Positions 43,037-52,804 of a DNA stretch of 64,000 nucleotides are shown here, in pieces (position 1 is the first letter of the stretch; every line of letters starts with the position of its first letter). Source of the stretch: CAIXSC01 sp046349935. GTDB lineage: Bacteria > Planctomycetota > Planctomycetia > Pirellulales > Pirellulaceae. The position numbers and the translations under genes were made by a program. The stretch spans positions 1,116,001 to 1,180,000 of the forward strand of contig JAXMBK010000003.1 in the NCBI GenBank assembly GCA_046349935.1, read 5' to 3'. The notes under the pieces were generated by a model. That model was not told where the DNA came from and searched no databases. It saw only the letters and a list, made by a program, of their open reading frames with translations.

Positions 43037-44063
43037 TTACGCAGCTTTGCGGTGGTAGTGCTTTAGCAAACCGCCGAGTTGGCGATCGCATTTGACGTCG
43101 GCCAGCGAAATCGTGGTGGTCGGAGCGACACCCCTCCGAGGTGTCTTGCGTTTGCGGCGGCGAGGCGGTGGTTCAACAGAAAGGACTTGGTTCTCTTTGG
43201 ATTGATGCGGACGACGTCTGTAGTAGAACGGCACAAAAGTCTGGGTCAGGTAATCCAAGTGCTTCTGGCCGAAGATCAGAAAATGACCCAAGACTTCGTG
43301 GCGGAGGGTCTGGTGGAATCGCTCGACGAACGCCTGCAGGTTGGGTGCCCGGAAGGGAGTCTTCAGGATCTTGCCGTTGGCCGACTTGATCGCCTTGTCA
43401 AACTCGGTAGAGAACTTGGAATCGCGGTCGTGTTGCACGTAGAACTTCGACGCCTGCTCCGCGGGCAGTTGGCGGATGAACGCGCGGGCTTGTTCCACCA
43501 TCCAGGCTTCGTTCGGGTTCGCCGTGCTCGGAGTGATGAACACGCGGCGGGTTTCCACATGCAGGAAGACGATCAGGAACAAGTCCCGAATGCCGCGGGT
43601 GGTCAGCGAGCGGACGCTCAGCACATCGGCCTGCCACAGCGTGGCCGCATGCAGCTTCAGGAATTCGTCCCAGGTGCTGTCGCCGCGCTTGGGAGCCGAT
43701 TCGAGGCCATGCTCCCGCAGGATGTTGCGGATTGTACTCCGCGAAGGTGGCGTCAGGTTCAGCTTCTTGAGTTCGCCCAAGATCCGTGTGTAACCCCATC
43801 CCGGATTCTCGCGCGCCACTTTCACAATCAGTTTGCGCAAGTCGGCCAGCGATCGTGGTCGGCCGGCCCAACTTCTCGGCGAACCGACACAGGCGGGATT
43901 TCTCTTTGTCCGTCAACGGAATGCGCGCCGGCAGTTTGCTCCGCAGGATTTCGTTCTCGACCTTGAGATAGCGCACTTGCCGGGCCAACTCCTTTTGCGT
44001 GGCCGTGGCGATCACCGCCAGGAGGGACTGGTAGACTCCTCGAAACATGACCGCTCGGCGCAA
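43037..44063 (-). pseudogene. Integrase-core (IS3/IS481-like) transposase, frameshifted
   Basis: Two frames together give an rve-type transposase. The first (from 44063) reads MRRAVMFRGVYQSLL, LARQVRYLKVENEILRSKLP, IPLTDKEKSRLCRFAEKLG. The second (to 43037) carries VARENPGWGYTRILGELKKL and the catalytic core LWQADVLSV (Asp), YVQHDRDSKFST (Asp) and LQAFVERFHQTLRHE (Glu). A frameshift with loss of some 50 codons occurs near 43855. Catalytic residues survive but the protein is split, so the element is probably inactive. The C-terminal tail ends LLKHYHRKAA. Confidence 0.75.
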
Positions 44064-44214
44064 CAGGGTGTGGAATCGGGAATGGCGCTATTTGGGACAA
44101 CCGTTCGTCCGGATCGCGCCGCCGGTCGCAACCCCGTCTGAACTCGCGGCAGTCGCGTAGCGACGACCGAGTTTAGCTCGGCCTTTCAAGGCCGTGCGTC
44201 GCTGGGGGATGAGA

Positions 44215-44631
44215 TCACGCCTGCCCGTATTTCTTTCTGACCCACTTGCACTGGCGGACCAGCAATTCCAACATCTCGTCGCTCAATTCATGGAACTTGT
44301 CGTTGCCCTCCACCCAATCGAAAGGCTCGAGCCGAACGAACTGAATGGACGTCAACAAGACCAATCGCTGGAGTTCTTCCGGGCGAGCATCTTTCCACCG
44401 TCCGGATCCAAATGGCGTAGGCTGCTTTTCCCGAAGCAGTACATCGATCTCTGCTTGAAGATCCATGATTTCAAGCAACTTTGTGCGAACAAGCTCCTGA
44501 GTTTTCGCCGCATCCCTGATTTCATCTTCTGAGTATTCCACCGAAAAACTCCATTCCAAACGAGTGCTCAAAATACCCCGAGTAGTCTCACGAAGCGGAA
44601 CGGATACTCTACTAGACCGCCGCAGTGACAT
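44215..44631 (-). CDS. Hypothetical protein
   Basis: About 139 codons from ATG 44631 (MSLRRSSRVSVPLRETTRG). A helical middle (DAAKTQELVRTKLLEIMDLQ, AEIDVLLREKQPT) and VLLTSIQFVRLEPFDWVEGN are visible. No known domain is recognised. It sits between the broken transposase and a non-coding stretch. Coding seems likely from the absence of a better frame, but proof is weak. Confidence 0.4.
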   Translation of the reverse strand: MSLRRSSRVSVPLRETTRGILSTRLEWSFSVEYSEDEIRDAAKTQELVRTKLLEIMDLQAEIDVLLREKQPTPFGSGRWKDARPEELQRLVLLTSIQFVRLEPFDWVEGNDKFHELSDEMLELLVRQCKWVRKKYGQA

Positions 44632-45129
44632 TTCGGATTGAGGACCTGTTTGGGATGGAACTTCGCACCGCAAGCTACCATCTCAACCCGATTTACGCTT
44701 TGGGCGAGCATTCGCCCCAGGGAACTCCGCGACGTGGCTGGGATTCGCGGCCGGCGATCTGTAGTTCCTGGGCGGCAGCGGTTCGTACAGCTGCTCGTGT
44801 ACGTGTATCTGCAAGGCCAAGTCCGTCATCACATTCGGTCTCGTGGCTCCCGCGTTGGGTGCAGGTCGTCGACTCGCGATGGATCGAACAGGAAGGTCGG
44901 ACCACGAACCGGTATTGGTCGGCGGGCGTTTGCCATGCGAAATGCGCCGCTACGGAGGTGGCGACTTGCGCGATGCGCGTCGGCTGTTTGTCTTGTGGGG
45001 AAGTATTTTGAAGGGCTTAACAGGCTGGAAGCCTGTTCTACGGGTGGGCGACGAGGCGCATCGGCGAGCCGCACGTGTGGTACGCTTCTTGTTTCTGTGG
45101 AACGTCCCCGACCAAAGAACTGAATCGGT
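44632..45129. other. Intergenic region with dispersed repeat copy F
   Basis: A 498-base stretch with several open frames on both strands, none with a ribosome binding site or recognisable domain. It holds a copy of the dispersed repeat at 45020-45036. The promoter of the DUF6288-like gene should be in the last 90 bases but no clear -35/-10 pair is seen. Confidence 0.4.
45020..45036. repeat. Dispersed inverted repeat, copy F
   Basis: ACAGGCTGGAAGCCTGT followed by TCTACGGG. The orientation is the same as copy D. Confidence 0.85.
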
Positions 45130-47484
45130 ATGAAGAATCAGCTCGCTTGCCTGTCGCTCGCCTTCGTTTTCCTACTGTGCGGCTCACGCCTCGCCGCCGG
45201 TGCGACGCATGACTGGAATCTCGGCGCCGCCGGCTTGCGCGGTTCGATTCCATGCGACAAGCTGGTCACGTCCGACGCCCGCGAGATCACCATCACGAAA
45301 GTCGAGAAAGGCTCTCCCGCGGACGGCCTGTTTGTCGTCGGCGACGTGATACTCGGAGTCGGCGGCAAGCCGTTCTCCTACGACCCGCGCACCGAACTGG
45401 GCCGGGCGCTGACGCTGGCCGAATCGGAAGCGGGCCAAGGCGTCTTCAGCTTGACGCGGCGGCGCGCAGGCGAATCCGCCGAAGTCGTCATCCGACTGCC
45501 CGTGCTCGGAACTTACAGCGCCACCGCTCCCTACGATTGCCCGAAGTCGGCGCGCCTGCTGGAACTGGGATGCCGGGATCTCGCGCAGCGGATGTCGGCG
45601 CCCGCGTACGGCCAACGACTCGACCCCATCCCTCGCGCCCTCAATGCGCTCGCCCTGCTCGCCAGCGGCGACGCCCGCTTCCACCCAGTCATCAAGAAAG
45701 AAGCGGAGTGGGCGGCGCAGTTCCAGAACGCCGACATGGCGACTTGGTACTACGGCTACGTCATGATGTTTCTGTCCGAATACAAACTTGCCACCGGCGA
45801 TGATTCGGTCATGCCGGGCCTGACGCGGCTCGCGCGAGAAGCCGCTCAGGGGCAAAGCGCAGTCGGTTCCTGGGGCCACCGGTTCGCGCGGCCCGACGGT
45901 CGACTTTATGGCTACGGCATGATGAACTCGCCCGGCCTGCCGCTGACCATCTCGCTCGTGCTGGCTCGCGAGGCGGGCGTAAAGGATCCGGCAGTGGATC
46001 TGGCGATCGAACGCAGCGCCAAGCTGCTGCGTTTCTACATCGGCAAAGGAGCGATTCCCTACGGCGACCATCATCCATGGATCGAGACTCACGAGGACAA
46101 CGGCAAGTGCGGCATGGCGGCCGTGCTGTTCAATCTGCTCGGTGAATCGCGGGGCGCCGAGTTCTTCTCGCGCATGAGCGTCGCCTCCCATGGACCGGAA
46201 CGCGACACCGGACACACGGGCAACTTCTTCAACATCCTGTGGGCGATGCCCGGTGTGGCTCAGTCCGGCCCGCAGGCCGCAGGCGCCTGGATGACGGAGT
46301 TCGGCAGTTGGTATTTCGACCTCGCGCGGCGGTGGGACCATCGCTATCAACACCAGGGTCCGCCGGAACCTGACCAAGATAGCTACGCGGGTTGGGACAG
46401 CAGCGGCGTCTATCTGCTCGCCTACGCCCTGCCCCGAAAACAGCTCTATCTCACTGGCAAGAAAGCGGCTGCAGTGCCGCAGCTGGATGCGGCCGCCGCT
46501 CAATCGCTCATACTCGACGGACGCGGCTGGAACAATAAAGATCGTCACGGCTTCTACGATTCGCTGAGCGACAAACAGTTGCTCGAGCGTCTGCGCAGTT
46601 GGTCGCCTGTCGTGCGGGAACGTGCGGCCATGGCGATGGGACGTCGCAAGAGTTCCGCGGCGGCGCCGTTGATCGAGATGCTGGAATCGCCCGACTTGGA
46701 CGCTCGTTACGGAGCCTGTCAGGGGTTGATCTTCCTGCGCGGGCGTGCGGCGCCCGCGGTAGACCCTCTGCGAAAATCACTGAAGCACCCCGACCTCTGG
46801 CTGCGCATCAAAGCGGCGGAAGCGCTCGCCGCGATCGGCGCGCCGGCGATGAAGGCGGCGCCGGAGCTGCTCGAGCTCTTGGCCCAGGTCGATGTCAAGA
46901 ACGACCCGCGCGGCATGCAGCAGCGTTATCTGTCGTTCGCCCTATTCGAACGTGACGGGATGCTCGGCCGCTCGTTGGAGGGCGTCGATCGCCCCGCGCT
47001 CTACAAGGCGGTGCGCACCGGACTGAAGAACGAGGATGGGCGCGCGCGCGGCAGCATTGGCTCCATCTATCGTCGTCTCTCGCTGGAAGAGATCCGGCCT
47101 TTGCTGCCTGCGATTCATGAGGCTATCGTCCAGCCCGCGCCGAGCGGCGAGATGTTTGCCGACGGGATTCGCGTGGAAGGGCTGCGCGTTCTTGGGCGAC
47201 ATCATATTGAGGAAGGCATGCATGCTTTGGTGGTCTACACGCGCGATCAGAATCCGTGGAATAGCCAGAATCGGACCCCCGAGTTGATGAAGATTCTCCT
47301 CACCTCGTATGGTGCGCACGCCAAAGTCGTCATTCCCGAATTGACCAAGATTGCGCATTACTTCGAGAAGGAAGAGAAAGATTTTCCACCGGCTCTCATG
47401 CGCATGAAGGCCCAGAGCGTCCGTGAAACGATCGCAGCCATCGAAGCCGCGACCGACGCACCGGAGCTGACCCGCATCAAGTAG
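45130..47484 (+). CDS. DUF6288-like exported protein with PDZ and HEAT repeats
   Basis: A 784-residue exported protein. A signal peptide (LSLAFVFLLCGSRLAAGA) is followed by THDWNLGAAGLRGSI, the start of DUF6288-like proteins of planctomycetes and verrucomicrobia. A PDZ domain follows (ITKVEKGSPADGLFVVGDVI, LGVGGKPF). The central helical (alpha/alpha-toroid-like) region covers residues 130-460. C-terminal HEAT-like repeats lie at about 480-600 (LRSWSPVVRERAAMAMGRRK, PDLWLRIKAAEALAAIGAPA). The role is unknown; related proteins are linked to polysaccharide degradation loci. It is upstream of the beta-helix gene on the same strand. Confidence 0.8.
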   Translation: MKNQLACLSLAFVFLLCGSRLAAGATHDWNLGAAGLRGSIPCDKLVTSDAREITITKVEKGSPADGLFVVGDVILGVGGKPFSYDPRTELGRALTLAESEAGQGVFSLTRRRAGESAEVVIRLPVLGTYSATAPYDCPKSARLLELGCRDLAQRMSAPAYGQRLDPIPRALNALALLASGDARFHPVIKKEAEWAAQFQNADMATWYYGYVMMFLSEYKLATGDDSVMPGLTRLAREAAQGQSAVGSWGHRFARPDGRLYGYGMMNSPGLPLTISLVLAREAGVKDPAVDLAIERSAKLLRFYIGKGAIPYGDHHPWIETHEDNGKCGMAAVLFNLLGESRGAEFFSRMSVASHGPERDTGHTGNFFNILWAMPGVAQSGPQAAGAWMTEFGSWYFDLARRWDHRYQHQGPPEPDQDSYAGWDSSGVYLLAYALPRKQLYLTGKKAAAVPQLDAAAAQSLILDGRGWNNKDRHGFYDSLSDKQLLERLRSWSPVVRERAAMAMGRRKSSAAAPLIEMLESPDLDARYGACQGLIFLRGRAAPAVDPLRKSLKHPDLWLRIKAAEALAAIGAPAMKAAPELLELLAQVDVKNDPRGMQQRYLSFALFERDGMLGRSLEGVDRPALYKAVRTGLKNEDGRARGSIGSIYRRLSLEEIRPLLPAIHEAIVQPAPSGEMFADGIRVEGLRVLGRHHIEEGMHALVVYTRDQNPWNSQNRTPELMKILLTSYGAHAKVVIPELTKIAHYFEKEEKDFPPALMRMKAQSVRETIAAIEAATDAPELTRIK

Positions 47485-47570
47485 CGCAAGCAGCCGCGCC
47501 GCAGCAAGACGGTACGTTGCTTTGCTACTGCTAAACTCACCGCCGTTCCAACATGGGAAGTTCTCGCCCG

Positions 47571-50558
47571 ATGCAGTTCGCGAAACCGTTGGTCGTCTGC
47601 TTGGCCTTTTCGAGCGTTCTTTCCGCCGGCGTCGTGGTCGCGCAGGAGAAGCCTGCCGCAGCGGATCCGCCGATCGCACTCCCCCATCGCGAGATCCATG
47701 TCTCGCCCGAAGGCAACGACTCGAACGACGGGAGTGCCGCTCAACCGCTGGCGTCGTTGCACGTCGCTCAGTCGCGCGCCCGAGCCGCTCGTGGAACAAC
47801 CGTCATCCTGCATGCGGGCGTGTATCGCATCGCACGGCGGCTGGAGTTCACTGCGGAAGACGAAGGAGTGGAGTTCCGCGCCGCGAACGAGGGATCGGTC
47901 GTCATCACGAGCGATCGCCGACTGGAATTGAAGTGGCGCCCGCTGCGCGACGGCATCTGGCAAGCCGATCTCGGGACGCAGCTCGACACCGAACCAGTCC
48001 CGTCGACGGAGGCGGCGCCTCCATCACGCTGGAGAATCGATGAACTGTTCGTGAATGGTCAGCGGCAACGGATGGCGCGCTATCCCAACTATGATCCGAC
48101 GCGACGACCGTTCGGCGGCTTTGCGGCGGATGCGACCAGCCGCGAGCGTGCGTCGCGATGGAGCGATCCGGCCGGCGCTTATCTGCACGCGATGCACCCC
48201 GGCGCGTGGGGCGGAGTCCACTTTGCAATCACGGGCAAAGACCAGAACGGCGACTTGTTGATGGAAGGCGGCTGGCAGAACAATCGAGGTTCCGCCCTGC
48301 ACAAGCAGCATCGTTATGTCGAGCATGTCTTCGAGGAACTCGACGCTCCCGGCGAATGGTTCCATGACCGGAAGTCCAACACGCTGTACTTCATTCCGCC
48401 CGCCGGAGTCGATCTGGCTAAGGCGTCGATCGAGTTTCCCGTTTGCAGCCAACTGATTCGCATCGCAGGCACGGCGGCGCAGTCCGTCAAAGGCGTGACT
48501 TTGCGCGGCCTGACGTTTCGACATGCGGCTCGCACCTTCATGCAGACCCAAGAGCCGTTGCTCCGCAGCGACTGGACGATCGCCCGCGACGGTGCGGTGT
48601 TTCTCGAAAGGACCGAAGCGTGCAGCCTCGTGGATTGCGAGTTCGATCAAGTCGGCGGCAATGCGGTTTTCGTCAGCAACTACAACCGCCGCGCGCGCAT
48701 CGTCGGCTGCGATCTCCGCGATACGGGCGCGAGTGCCATAGCGTTCGTCGGCGATCCGTTGGCGGTGCGCAATCCGCTTTTCGAATACGGGCAGCGGCAA
48801 AGTCTGGAGAAGATCGATCGAGAGCCGGGCCCCAAGACGGATAACTATCCGGCCGACTGCCTTGTCGAAGACTGTTTGATCCGCGGCATCGGCCTGGTGG
48901 AGAAACAAGCGGCGGGAGTGCAGATCGCCATGTCGTCGCGCATCTCCATTCGACATTGCTCGATCTACGATGCGTCGCGGGCGGGAATCAACATCGGCGA
49001 CGGCTGTTGGGGAGGGCATCGCATCGAGCACTGCGACGTGTTCGATACGGTGCAGGAGACCGGCGATCACGGCTCGTTCAACTCCTGGGGCCGCGATCGC
49101 TACTGGGGGCTGGAGAAGGCGGCGATTGAGTCGCTACCGGAACTCGCGCGACTCGACGCCGTCGAGACGACGGTCCTCCATCACAATCGCTGGCGCTGCG
49201 ATCATGGTTGGGACGTGGATCTCGACGACGGCTCCAGCAACTACGAAATCACGAACAACGTGTTCCTGCACGGCGGTTTGAAATTGAGGGAGGGCTTTCA
49301 TCGGCGAGTCGCCAACAACATCGGCGTCGGCTGCGGCTTCCACCCGCATGTTTGGTATCACCTCCAAGGCCAGGGGATCAGCAACGACGAGGTCACTCGC
49401 AATATCTGGGCGGGAGCGTATGCGCCCGCGATCATGCCGTCGGGCAAGTGGGGACGCGAGATCGACTTCAATCTGTTCACCACTTCCGAGGCCGACCGAG
49501 TGAAGTTCGCGTCCCACGGTTGCGATGCTCATTCCTTGACGGGCGACCCGCTCTTCAGGAACCGCGACGCGGGCGACTACCGCGTGAAGGACGAGTCCCC
49601 GGCGCTCAAACTCGGGTTTCAGAACTTTGCGATGGATGATTTCGGCGTGCGGAAGCCCGAGCTGAAAAAAATCGCGCGCACGCCGAAGCTGCCGGACGAT
49701 CCGCCGCTGCCGCGACTGACGAATCGCGGTCCTCTTCCGGCGCTGGAACGGCTTTGGCGAGGCGCAATCATTCGCAACATTGCCGGCGACGAGTTCTCGG
49801 CGTTCGGCGTCGCTAAAGAAGCGGGCGGCGTGCACGTGAAGGCGACGCCGAGCGATAGCGAGGCGGCGGCCGACGGCCTTCAGCCGAACGACCTGATTCA
49901 GGCGCTGAACGATCAACCGGTAAAGACGATCGCCGACTTGCTGCGGCTTCAAAACGCCGCGGCCGGCAAGCGACTCGAGCTGCGGTTCGTGCGGGAGCAG
50001 AAGCCCCATCGCATCGTCATCGATCGCTACCTGTATGCAACCACGGAAGCCGCCGATCGCGACGGCTTTCGATCCATTCGGTTGGCGGCGGGTCGGGAAG
50101 TGCTGCCGATCGTCGCTTTGACGGCGCGACCGGCGACGAATAACGAACCACTATCAACGTTGTTCGACGGCCAATTGGCTGGGAATTACGGGCCCGTGTT
50201 TGGCAATGGAATCGAGGGCGGCCTGTACAAGGTCGATCTGGGCCAACACCGCGAGTTCAACGCGATCAACACTTGGTCGTTCCATCAAAACGGCGTTCGC
50301 GGTCCCCAACACTTTCACCTCTACGGCAGCACGAGCGAAACCGATCCGGGTTGGAACATCCGCGACCGCAAGGTGTTCACGCCGCTCATCGAAGTCGACT
50401 CCACCGGCCTTGCCGCGGAACCGTATCAAGCGACGAGCATCCGCGCCTCCGCCGACGCACCGATCGGCCCATTCCGCTGGCTGGTGTGGCAAGTCCACTC
50501 AATCACGCCGCTCGGCGAGAACACGGCCTTTCAAGAAGTGCAAGTGCTTGCTCGGTGA
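47571..50558 (+). CDS. Secreted parallel beta-helix protein with PDZ domain
   Basis: A protein of about 995 residues. After a signal peptide (LVVCLAFSSVLSAGVVVA) comes HREIHVSPEGNDSNDGSAAQ and TTVILHAGVYRI, the start of a right-handed parallel beta-helix as in polysaccharide lyases and glycosidases (about residues 40-710, e.g. LVDCEFDQVGGNAVFVSNYN, RARIVGCDLRDTGASAIAFV). A PDZ domain follows (SEAAADGLQPNDLIQALNDQ, about 760-820) and then a C-terminal F5/8-type-like region (about 850-995). A carbohydrate substrate is likely. The start is ATG 47571 (GGGAAG 10 bases upstream); ATG 47553 is an alternative. It follows the DUF6288-like gene by 86 bases, so the two may form one unit. Confidence 0.82.
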   Translation: MQFAKPLVVCLAFSSVLSAGVVVAQEKPAAADPPIALPHREIHVSPEGNDSNDGSAAQPLASLHVAQSRARAARGTTVILHAGVYRIARRLEFTAEDEGVEFRAANEGSVVITSDRRLELKWRPLRDGIWQADLGTQLDTEPVPSTEAAPPSRWRIDELFVNGQRQRMARYPNYDPTRRPFGGFAADATSRERASRWSDPAGAYLHAMHPGAWGGVHFAITGKDQNGDLLMEGGWQNNRGSALHKQHRYVEHVFEELDAPGEWFHDRKSNTLYFIPPAGVDLAKASIEFPVCSQLIRIAGTAAQSVKGVTLRGLTFRHAARTFMQTQEPLLRSDWTIARDGAVFLERTEACSLVDCEFDQVGGNAVFVSNYNRRARIVGCDLRDTGASAIAFVGDPLAVRNPLFEYGQRQSLEKIDREPGPKTDNYPADCLVEDCLIRGIGLVEKQAAGVQIAMSSRISIRHCSIYDASRAGINIGDGCWGGHRIEHCDVFDTVQETGDHGSFNSWGRDRYWGLEKAAIESLPELARLDAVETTVLHHNRWRCDHGWDVDLDDGSSNYEITNNVFLHGGLKLREGFHRRVANNIGVGCGFHPHVWYHLQGQGISNDEVTRNIWAGAYAPAIMPSGKWGREIDFNLFTTSEADRVKFASHGCDAHSLTGDPLFRNRDAGDYRVKDESPALKLGFQNFAMDDFGVRKPELKKIARTPKLPDDPPLPRLTNRGPLPALERLWRGAIIRNIAGDEFSAFGVAKEAGGVHVKATPSDSEAAADGLQPNDLIQALNDQPVKTIADLLRLQNAAAGKRLELRFVREQKPHRIVIDRYLYATTEAADRDGFRSIRLAAGREVLPIVALTARPATNNEPLSTLFDGQLAGNYGPVFGNGIEGGLYKVDLGQHREFNAINTWSFHQNGVRGPQHFHLYGSTSETDPGWNIRDRKVFTPLIEVDSTGLAAEPYQATSIRASADAPIGPFRWLVWQVHSITPLGENTAFQEVQVLAR

Positions 50559-50618
50559 GCGACGAATCGCTGATCCAACTCTCGGCAGCGGAGCTACCGA
50601 AAGACTTCCGCAACGGTC

Positions 50619-50806
50619 TTAGATATTCGCCGCGAGCACGCCGACATCAACGTGGAAGTAATCCGCCAACTTACGGATCATCTGCCGACTGAAGGATTTC
50701 TTGCCGGCGAGTACCTCGGAAACCGTGGACTTCGGCAACCCTGCGTCTCGGCAAGGTGGCTGTCGGACTTGATCGACGCCAAGGGAAAGTCGAGTACAAG
50801 CTCCAT
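50619..50806 (-). pseudogene. HigA-like antitoxin, deleted and frameshifted
   Basis: Codons 50806-50741 read MELVLDFPLASIKSDSHLAE, the usual HigA N-terminus. At about 50741 the frame changes and the C-terminal part GLPKSTVSEVLAGKKSFSRQ, MIRKLADYFHVDVGVLAANI (Xre-type helix-turn-helix) continues to the stop at 50619. About 70-80 residues in between are missing. The antitoxin is dead. Confidence 0.75.
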
Positions 50807-50829
50807 GTACGAGTCTCGGCTCTTGCCTT

Positions 50830-51009
50830 TCAGACGGAATCGCGTCGTCTCCCAACCAGGCTTGCCGATCCAATGACCGCCTTCACGTCCGCCCATGAGT
50901 GCCGCGCCACGCTTTTGTGGCTGACATGGGCGTGCCACGCTCGCAACGGTCCTTCCGATTCCCCGTATCCATGAGTTGTCCAGAATTCTCGGAGCCTCGC
51001 CTTGGAGAT
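50830..51009 (-). pseudogene. HigB-like toxin remnant
   Basis: The frame reads SKARLREFWTTHGYGESEGP, LRAWHAHVSHKSVARHSWAD and VKAVIGSASLVGRRRD, similar to the first two thirds of HigB mRNA interferases (xxxLREFWxxHPDAExPLRAW). The C-terminal FNIxGNKYRLIA strand is lost and the start codon is unclear. With the higA remnant it is a decayed type II module. Confidence 0.7.
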
Positions 51010-51125
51010 GCCGCCCTCCGACCAGGGGAGAGGCGACTGCAGTCGAATCCTCGTATGATGGCGACTCGGCGGCCAGCACCCGGCTGCCTCGACCATCCCT
51101 CCTGCCCCTCCTTCACAACACCACG

Positions 51126-52775
51126 ATGACCACCTCGCGCATGACGATTGGTTGGGGCCCGCTCTGGGGCGCTTGCGGGGCAGCAGCCGGCGCGCTAGCT
51201 GCCAGCCTCTTGGGGATCGCAGGCGGCTGGCTTCAGTCGCTCGTCATGGGCGTCGGCGTAGGCGCCGCGCTCGGCGCGGCGCTCGCCGCCTTCAATGTCC
51301 GCGAACTGCTGGGGAAGGCCCGCTTCTGGCAGGCGCTCTTCATCGGCGTCGCCGTCGGCGTCATCGGCGGAGGCGTCGGCGCCACAATCGGTCAAGCGCT
51401 TTATGCCGCGGCGTCCGTCGCCACGGGCGAGTCCAATTCCGCGGGGCTTTTCTCCTCCGAAATGCGCGAGCGACTGACGCAGGCGGGCGCCAAATCGGGC
51501 GAGCTCGAGATTGGCCTGATCTGGGAGAACACAAACGACCTGGACCTCTACGTCGTCGATCCGCAAGGAGACGTGATTTACTTCGGCGCTCGTCGCTCAC
51601 CCTCGGGCGGCGAACTGGATATCGATCGCAACGCCGCATGTCAGAAGGATCTCACGTCGAAGCCGGTGGAGCACGTCGTTTGGCAGACAGGCACGGCGCT
51701 GAAGGGAGACTACCGGATTCTGGTTCACGAGTTTTCCAATTGCGGCCATCCCGATCCGACGCCGTTTCGCGTCGAGTTGGTGACGGCGACCAAACGACAG
51801 ACGTTCGAGGGAACGACGCGGCACGGCGACCCGCCGCTCGCCGTCCACACCTTTCGCTATCCCCTGCCTCCCGACCGAGCCCCGCTGATCGCCAACCTGA
51901 TCGGCTTGCTGGCGCGCGTGATTGGATGGACGCTCTTCGGGGCCATCGTCGGCTCCGCGCAGGGCGCCGTCCGTCGGTCGCTCGAATCATTCCGCAATGG
52001 CGCGCTGGGCGGTCTGATTGGGGGAGCAGCGGGAGGCTTCGCCTTCGCGATGATCGCGGGCCTGTTGGCGATCGTGCTCGCCAGTTCATCGCTCGGCGAC
52101 GTGGCTGGCCGATTCTTGGGCTGCGCCATTTTGGGCGCCTGCATCGGCTTAGGAATCGCCATCATCGAACGAGTCTTCTCGTCGGTCCTCACCATCCGCT
52201 CGGGCCGCTACGAAGGACGCGACATCATCCTCGACCGGCCCATCACGCGCATCGGCCGTAACGAAGTGCTCGAACTTTATCTGGGAGGCGACGCCGCGAT
52301 CGCGGCTCACCATGCCACGATCGAGCGTCAGGGTCGCGACTTTGTGATCGTCGCGGTCGAGGGTTCGGTGAGCGTCAATGGGCAACCTGTCACGCGTCAT
52401 ACTCTGGCGACGAACGACCAAGTGACGCTAGGCGGAACTCGCATGGTGTTTCGCGGCAAGCGTGCGGCAGCGGGCGGCGCGGCCTCCAGGGGTGCGGCCT
52501 CCGCCGCGGGCGGAACCACGGCGAGCCCCGCCCAGGGGACGAATGCGGGCCCCATGCGCATCACGGCTCCTCCTCCTCCGCCGCCTCCCCCCGCGCGCCC
52601 CGCTGCTCCTCCGACTTCGCCCGCAGCGGCGACTCCGCCCGCAACTTCCAGCCCCCCTGCATCGCCGCCCGCGTCCGCTCCCCGCCCCGCCGCGGCCGGT
52701 TCGCCGCCCCGGCCTCCCGTGCCGCCGCCGCCTCCACCGCCTCGACCTCCACGTCCCCCCGGAGGATCAAGCTGA
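51126..52775 (+). CDS. Membrane protein with DUF2135-like and FHA domains, proline-rich C-terminus
   Basis: A protein of about 549 residues. Order: two or three Gly/Ala-rich membrane helices (residues 8-85), a soluble domain with EIGLIWENTNDLDLYVVDPQ and SGGELDIDRNA that resembles DUF2135, further Gly-rich membrane segments (about 250-345), an FHA domain (DRPITRIGRNEVLELYL, HHATIERQ) near 360-440 that should bind phosphothreonine, and a Pro/Ala tail of about 90 residues. ATG 51126 starts MTTSRMTIGWGPL. A role with Ser/Thr kinases at the membrane is plausible but inferred. Confidence 0.8.
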   Translation: MTTSRMTIGWGPLWGACGAAAGALAASLLGIAGGWLQSLVMGVGVGAALGAALAAFNVRELLGKARFWQALFIGVAVGVIGGGVGATIGQALYAAASVATGESNSAGLFSSEMRERLTQAGAKSGELEIGLIWENTNDLDLYVVDPQGDVIYFGARRSPSGGELDIDRNAACQKDLTSKPVEHVVWQTGTALKGDYRILVHEFSNCGHPDPTPFRVELVTATKRQTFEGTTRHGDPPLAVHTFRYPLPPDRAPLIANLIGLLARVIGWTLFGAIVGSAQGAVRRSLESFRNGALGGLIGGAAGGFAFAMIAGLLAIVLASSSLGDVAGRFLGCAILGACIGLGIAIIERVFSSVLTIRSGRYEGRDIILDRPITRIGRNEVLELYLGGDAAIAAHHATIERQGRDFVIVAVEGSVSVNGQPVTRHTLATNDQVTLGGTRMVFRGKRAAAGGAASRGAASAAGGTTASPAQGTNAGPMRITAPPPPPPPPARPAAPPTSPAAATPPATSSPPASPPASAPRPAAAGSPPRPPVPPPPPPPRPPRPPGGSS

Positions 52776-52804
52776 GCGACATCGAGTCGGTTAGCATTGT
52801 CGGC

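Noticed and set aside
44638..45123. Plus-strand frame of 161 codons
   Set aside because: Arg-rich, no ribosome binding site, no recognisable domain, and it crosses a dispersed repeat copy.
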